A DNA stretch of 64,000 bases from JAQGMV01 sp035626595 (GTDB lineage: Bacteria; Pseudomonadota; Gammaproteobacteria; Burkholderiales; SG8-41): the NCBI GenBank assembly GCA_035626595.1, contig DASPNJ010000010.1, positions 71,349-135,348 of the forward strand. The letters run 5' to 3'. Under the pieces are notes generated by a model that was not told where the DNA came from, made no database searches, and saw nothing but the letters and a program-made list of their open reading frames with translations. Shown here one piece after another: positions 59,626-64,000 of this stretch (the stretch's first letter is position 1; every line of letters starts with the position of its first letter). Both the position numbers and the translations under genes were made by a program.

Positions 59626-61344
59626 ATGGAATCACAACGCTTCATTCTTTTCTTCATTTTCGCGTTCTCGCTGTTCCTGCTGTTCGATGCATGGCAGCGC
59701 GACCAGAATCCGCCGGCGGCGCGTGACAAGCCCGTGGCTGCGGCGAAGCAGGAACCCGGGGTACCCCCGGCTCCCGGGGCAGCAGCCGTGCCGGCGCCGG
59801 GTGCCGCTGCCGTGCCGACGCCGAGCGTTACCGCCCCTGCGCCGGCTCCGACGCCCGCGCCGTCTGCCGGTCTCGCGCCGGGGCAGGCGGTCACGGTGCA
59901 AACCGACGTGTTCGTGGCGGAGATCAGCACGGCCGGCGGTGACCTGCGCAAGCTCACGCTGAAGCGCCACCGCGACGTCGAAGACAAGCGGCGAGACTTC
60001 GTGTTGTTCGACCAGCGCGCCGATCACGTTTACGTCGCGCAATCCGGGCTGCTCGGCAACGACCTGCCGACGCACCGGACCCAGTATTCCGCGGCGCAGA
60101 CGGCCTACCAGCTCGATGAGGGCGCGAACGTTGTGGAGGTGCGACTCGAAGCGCCGCCGGCGAACGGCGTGAAGGTGACGAAGGTGTATCGCTTCACGCG
60201 CGGAAGTTACCTGATCGACGTTGCCTTCGAGATCCAGAATCAGGGGGAGGCCCCGATCCAGCCGCACGGCTATTTCCAGCTCCTGCGCGACGACAAGCCG
60301 CCCGCAGGCGATTCGGCGATGCTGCCTACATTCACCGGCGTCGGGGTTTACACCGAAAAGGAGAAATTCCAGAAGATCGGGCTCTCCGACATCGAGAAGG
60401 GCAAGGCCACCTATCCGAAGGAGAGCAACGACGGCTGGATCGGCATGATCCAGCACTACTTCGTGAGCGCCTGGCTGCCGAGGAACGGGACCCCGCGCGA
60501 GTTTTACGTGCGTCGTCTCGACAAGCTGAACGCCGCCGGCGTGATCGTTCCAGTGCAGGCCATTCAGCCCGGCGGCTCGACCGTGCTCAGCGTGCCGCTT
60601 TACGCCGGGCCGCAAGATCAGGACAAGCTCGCCGAGCTCGCGCCCGGGCTCGACCTGTCGGTCGATTATGGCTGGCTGACGATCATCGCGTCGCCGCTGT
60701 TCTGGCTGCTGAAGTGGTTCTATGGCTGGGTCGGCAACTGGGGCGTGGCGATCATTCTGCTGACGGTGGTGATCAAGCTCATCTTCTATCCGCTGTCCGA
60801 AGCGAGCTACCGCTCGATGGCGAAGATGCGGGTGCTCGCGCCCAAGCTCCAGCGGTTGAAGGAACAGTACGGTGAGGATCGCCAGCGCATGCAGCAGGCG
60901 ATGATGGAGCTCTATAAGACCGAGAAGATCAATCCGCTGGGCGGCTGTCTCCCGATTATCGTTCAAATTCCGGTATTTATCGCACTTTACTGGGTCCTCC
61001 TCGCGAGCGTCGAGCTGCGCCACGCGCCTTTCATGCTCTGGATCGATGATTTGTCGCGGCCCGATACGCTCTTTGGCGTCTGGTTTGGCATGCCGGTGGG
61101 TTTGCTCCCCATCCTCATGGGCGCGACGATGATCATCCAGACCAAGCTCAACCCGGAACCGCCGGACCCGGTGCAAGCGAAAGTCATGAAGATCATGCCG
61201 ATCGCGTTCAGCGTGTTCTTCTTCTTCTTCCCGGCCGGCCTCGTGCTGTACTGGCTGGTGAACAACATCCTGTCGATCGCGCAGCAGTGGCACATCAACC
61301 GCGTGCTGGAACGCGCGAACCTCGCGCCGCCGCGCAAGCGCTAG
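59626..61344 (+). CDS. yidC: membrane protein insertase YidC
   Basis: This 572-residue insertase places proteins in the inner membrane. It has an N-terminal helix (FILFFIFAFSLFLLFDAW) and a long Pro/Ala-rich linker (about residues 30-90). A periplasmic beta-sandwich follows, then the conserved five-helix core with YPLSEASYRSMAKMRVLAPKL and GGCLPIIVQIPVFIALYWVL. The C-terminal basic tail is short. It is co-oriented with rpmH and rnpA. Confidence 0.96.
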   Translation: MESQRFILFFIFAFSLFLLFDAWQRDQNPPAARDKPVAAAKQEPGVPPAPGAAAVPAPGAAAVPTPSVTAPAPAPTPAPSAGLAPGQAVTVQTDVFVAEISTAGGDLRKLTLKRHRDVEDKRRDFVLFDQRADHVYVAQSGLLGNDLPTHRTQYSAAQTAYQLDEGANVVEVRLEAPPANGVKVTKVYRFTRGSYLIDVAFEIQNQGEAPIQPHGYFQLLRDDKPPAGDSAMLPTFTGVGVYTEKEKFQKIGLSDIEKGKATYPKESNDGWIGMIQHYFVSAWLPRNGTPREFYVRRLDKLNAAGVIVPVQAIQPGGSTVLSVPLYAGPQDQDKLAELAPGLDLSVDYGWLTIIASPLFWLLKWFYGWVGNWGVAIILLTVVIKLIFYPLSEASYRSMAKMRVLAPKLQRLKEQYGEDRQRMQQAMMELYKTEKINPLGGCLPIIVQIPVFIALYWVLLASVELRHAPFMLWIDDLSRPDTLFGVWFGMPVGLLPILMGATMIIQTKLNPEPPDPVQAKVMKIMPIAFSVFFFFFPAGLVLYWLVNNILSIAQQWHINRVLERANLAPPRKR

Positions 61345-61366
61345 CAGCCGTCGTCGCGGTTTCGCG

Positions 61367-62704
61367 ATGAGCCGCAGCGACCCGATCGCTGCGATCGCCA
61401 CCGCCCCCGGGCGCGCGGCTATCGGTATCGTCCGGCTGTCTGGCCCCGATCTGCGCGCGTTCGGCAACCAGATCACGGGCCGTGCGCTCGAGCCGCGGCA
61501 GGCGACGCGTGCGGTGTTTCGGGACGGCGTCGGCGAGCCGATCGACGAGGGGATCGCGCTCTACTTTCCGGCGCCGGGCTCGTATACCGGCGAGGACGTT
61601 CTGGAGCTCCAGGGTCACGGCGGCATGGTCGTGCTGCGCACGCTGCTCGAGCGTTGCGTGGAGCTCGGCGCACGCATCGCGGAGCCGGGGGAGTTCACGC
61701 AGCGTGCCTTTCTGAACGGCAAGATCGATCTGGTCCAGGCAGAGGGCGTGATCGACCTCATCGACGCTTCGACCGGACAAGCCGCACGGTCCGCGCTCAA
61801 GTCACTCCAAGGCGAATTTTCCACGAAGATTCAGTCGCTGAACGCCCAGCTGATCGAGCTGCGGGCGCTCGTCGAAGCGACACTCGACTTTCCTGAGGAA
61901 GAAATCGACCCCCTCGACCTCCGCGGCGCGTCGGAGCGCCTGGCGCGGTTGCGTTCCGACCTAGAAGCGGTGTTAGCCGCGGCTCGCCAAGGCAGCCTGC
62001 TACGCGAGGGCCTCCACATCGTGCTTGCGGGACGTCCTAACGTGGGCAAGTCGAGTCTGCTGAACCGGCTTGCCGGCGGGAACGTAGCCATCGTGACCGA
62101 AATTCCGGGTACCACGCGGGACGTTATTCGCGAGGCGATCGACATCGACGGGGTGCCGGTGCACATCCTCGATACGGCCGGGCTGCGCGACTCGACGGAC
62201 CCGGTCGAACGTATCGGGGTCGAGCGCGCGTGGGGCGCGATCGGCGGCGCCGACCTGCTGCTATTGGTCAGCGACGCGCAGTCCGGCCTCGGCGATGAGG
62301 AGCGCGCGATTCTCGCGCGCGTGCCACCGGAGCTCGAGCGGATTCACGTGGTCAACAAGATCGATCTCACCGGCGCGGTCGCGGCCCTGACGGAGCAGAA
62401 CAGCCAGACGACGGTGCTCCTCTCGGCCAAGACCGGAGCGGGGGTCGACTTGCTGCGTGAAGCGATTCTGGCGCGTGCGGGGTGGGCCGGACAGCCCGAA
62501 GGCGTTTTCCTCGCGCGTGAGCGGCACCTGAGCGCATTGCAGCGGGCACGCGACGAGCTGTCGGCGGCGAGCGCCCGCCCGGCCCCCGAGCTGTTTGCCG
62601 AGCACCTGCGGCTTGGGCACGAGGCTTTGATGTCGATCACCGGCGAGTTCGGTGCGGACGATCTGTTGGGCGCAATCTTCCAGAGGTTCTGCATCGGGAA
62701 GTAG
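61367..62704 (+). CDS. mnmE: tRNA uridine-5-carboxymethylaminomethyl modification GTPase
   Basis: With MnmG, this 445-residue GTPase modifies U34 of certain tRNAs. It has an N-terminal tetrahydrofolate-binding domain, then GTPase motifs GRPNVGKSS, TTRDV, DTAGLRD and NKID. It ends with the conserved C-terminal FCIGK, whose Cys is needed for modification. It lies 22 bp after yidC. Confidence 0.97.
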   Translation: MSRSDPIAAIATAPGRAAIGIVRLSGPDLRAFGNQITGRALEPRQATRAVFRDGVGEPIDEGIALYFPAPGSYTGEDVLELQGHGGMVVLRTLLERCVELGARIAEPGEFTQRAFLNGKIDLVQAEGVIDLIDASTGQAARSALKSLQGEFSTKIQSLNAQLIELRALVEATLDFPEEEIDPLDLRGASERLARLRSDLEAVLAAARQGSLLREGLHIVLAGRPNVGKSSLLNRLAGGNVAIVTEIPGTTRDVIREAIDIDGVPVHILDTAGLRDSTDPVERIGVERAWGAIGGADLLLLVSDAQSGLGDEERAILARVPPELERIHVVNKIDLTGAVAALTEQNSQTTVLLSAKTGAGVDLLREAILARAGWAGQPEGVFLARERHLSALQRARDELSAASARPAPELFAEHLRLGHEALMSITGEFGADDLLGAIFQRFCIGK

Positions 62705-62719
62705 GTTTCACGTGAAACC
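62704..62719. promoter_or_regulatory. parS site 1 (ParB binding)
   Basis: The perfect 16-bp palindrome GGTTTCACGTGAAACC matches the core of the bacterial parS consensus TGTTNCACGTGAAACA. It starts at the mnmE stop codon. Confidence 0.88.
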
Positions 62720-62763
62720 TGCTTGATTTTGGTGCGCGCGCCCGCTCACGCGAAGCTGCGCGA

Positions 62764-62779
62764 TGTTTCACGTGAAACT
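62764..62779. promoter_or_regulatory. parS site 2 (ParB binding)
   Basis: TGTTTCACGTGAAACT matches 15 of 16 positions of the parS consensus. It lies 45 bp from the first site, between mnmE and mnmG. In many bacteria parAB is encoded just downstream, which would be outside this window. Confidence 0.9.
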
Positions 62780-62854
62780 CTCCCGCGGCCACGCGGTCCA
62801 TGCGCACGCGTCCTTTTGGCCGTAAAATGTCGCTTGATCACGAATCGCATCCGA

Positions 62855-64000
62855 ATGCCACAAGCCGTTGAAAAGTTTGATGTAATTGTCGTCGGCGGCG
62901 GCCACGCCGGAACCGAGGCGGCGCTCGCGAGCGCGCGCTCAGGTTGTTCGACGCTGCTGCTCACGCACAACGTCGAAACGCTGGGTCAGATGTCGTGCAA
63001 CCCCTCGATCGGCGGCATCGGCAAAGGTCATCTCGTCAAGGAAGTCGACGCGCTCGGCGGTGCGATGGCGACCGCGACGGACGAAGCGGGGATCCAGTTT
63101 CGCATCCTCAACGCGCGCAAAGGGCCGGCGGTCCGCGCGACGCGCGCGCAAGCCGACCGGCTCCTGTACAAGCACGCGATCCGCTCCCGGCTGGAGAACC
63201 AGCCGAACCTGCGCATCTTTCAACAGGCGGTCGACGACCTGCTGCTCGAAGGCGATCGTGTGGTCGGCGCCGTGACGCAAATCGGGGTCCGCTTTGGCGC
63301 GCGCGCGGTCGTGCTGACCGCCGGTACGTTCCTCTCGGGCCTCATTCATGTCGGGCTGCAGAATTACCAGGGCGGACGCGCCGGCGATCCGCCGGCGATC
63401 GGTCTTGCGCGACGGCTGCGCGAGCTCGCGCTGCCGGTGGGCCGGCTCAAAACCGGTACGCCTCCGCGCATCGACGGCCGCAGCATCGATTTTTCCGTGA
63501 TGACCGTGCAGCCGGGCGATCACCCGGTGCCGGTGTTCTCGTTCCTCGCGCGAGCGGAGCAGCATCCGCGCCAGCTGCCCTGCTGGATCACGCACACCAA
63601 CGCGCGCACGCACGACACCATCCGGGCCGGCTTGGACCGCTCCCCGATGTTCACCGGTGTCATCGAAGGCGTGGGCCCGCGCTACTGCCCGTCGATCGAA
63701 GACAAGATCCATCGCTTCGCCGACAAGCCGTCGCATCAGATTTTCATCGAGCCCGAAGGGCTCACCACGCACGAGATCTATCCCAACGGAATCTCCACCA
63801 GCCTGCCCTTCGACGTCCAGCTGGACCTGGTGCGCTCCATCAAAGGTTTCGAGAACGCGCACATCACGCGGCCGGGCTATGCGATCGAGTACGACTATTT
63901 CGATCCGCGCGACTTGCGTTACAGCCTGGAGACGAAGTTCATCGGCGGCTTGTTCTTCGCCGGCCAGATCAATGGCACGACGGGCTACGAAGAAGCCGCG
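62855..64000 (+). CDS. mnmG: tRNA uridine-5-carboxymethylaminomethyl modification enzyme, truncated at window edge
   Basis: The first 382 residues are visible and remain open to the window end. MnmG is the FAD-dependent partner of MnmE in tRNA U34 modification. The FAD motif is VIVVGGGHAGTEAALASARSG near the N-terminus; the family blocks SCNPSIGGIGKGHLVKEVDAL, KGPAVRATRAQADR and RLKTGTPPRI follow. The full protein would normally be about 630 residues. Both parS sites lie just upstream. Confidence 0.97.
   Translation, partial: MPQAVEKFDVIVVGGGHAGTEAALASARSGCSTLLLTHNVETLGQMSCNPSIGGIGKGHLVKEVDALGGAMATATDEAGIQFRILNARKGPAVRATRAQADRLLYKHAIRSRLENQPNLRIFQQAVDDLLLEGDRVVGAVTQIGVRFGARAVVLTAGTFLSGLIHVGLQNYQGGRAGDPPAIGLARRLRELALPVGRLKTGTPPRIDGRSIDFSVMTVQPGDHPVPVFSFLARAEQHPRQLPCWITHTNARTHDTIRAGLDRSPMFTGVIEGVGPRYCPSIEDKIHRFADKPSHQIFIEPEGLTTHEIYPNGISTSLPFDVQLDLVRSIKGFENAHITRPGYAIEYDYFDPRDLRYSLETKFIGGLFFAGQINGTTGYEEAA

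Overview
The window is high-GC proteobacterial chromosome, most likely a betaproteobacterium related to Burkholderiales. The evidence is two Bug/TctC-type receptors, a tkt-gap-pgk-pyk-fba glycolytic block, the def-fmt-rsmB-DUF4390-ntrYX neighbourhood, a LysM-dprA-topoisomerase cluster, and the dnaA-dnaN-gyrB / rpmH-rnpA-yidC-mnmE-mnmG origin region. The chromosomal origin lies near 57.4-59.1 kb. I saw no rRNA, tRNA, CRISPR array, prophage or insertion-sequence transposase. No gene-free stretch exceeds 300 bp; the longest are 16386-16654, which holds a strong nested hairpin, and 26306-26547, where I see nothing.

Layout. (1) 1-119 is a truncated secreted protein. (2) 243-11883 is a nine-gene minus-strand cluster. 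In transcription order it encodes a 73-residue biotin carrier, a carboxyltransferase, a cytoplasmic sulfite-oxidase-type Mo enzyme, EtfB, EtfA, a second carboxyltransferase, a biotin carboxylase, an ADP-forming acyl-CoA synthetase, and an iron-ADH-fold protein that has apparently lost its metal ligands. Together these could activate an acid to its CoA thioester, carboxylate it and handle redox steps through ETF. The substrate is unknown, and this is the best candidate for an undescribed system here. (3) 12021-19708 holds small secreted proteins, a glycerophosphodiesterase, a phosphoesterase, DoxX, a Tat-exported sulfite dehydrogenase with a diheme cytochrome c, and a DUF3182/hydrolase pair. 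(4) 19778-26305 holds a MoxR/DUF58/VWA module, a trypsin-like protease, a small Cys-rich protein and an MHYT-GGDEF-EAL protein. (5) 26548-33473 is a second catabolic cluster: a third carboxyltransferase, an acyl-CoA dehydrogenase, two Bug receptors, a cupin and an amidohydrolase. (6) 33593-41639 holds a CobW GTPase and central glycolysis. (7) 41797-48612 holds NtrYX, DUF4390, rsmB, fmt and def. (8) 48725-53696 holds LysM, dprA and a type IA topoisomerase of the TopB type. (9) 53819-64000 is the origin region, with DnaA boxes and two parS sites.

The most unusual feature at large scale is the density of small palindromic and tandem repeats. At least five families occur. Several copies sit inside genes: as linkers in an acyl-CoA synthetase and a CobW protein, as part of a signal peptide in a Bug receptor, and as the probable start region of a glycerophosphodiesterase. 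Others supply stop codons. Two octanucleotide tandem arrays lie inside the nine-gene cluster.
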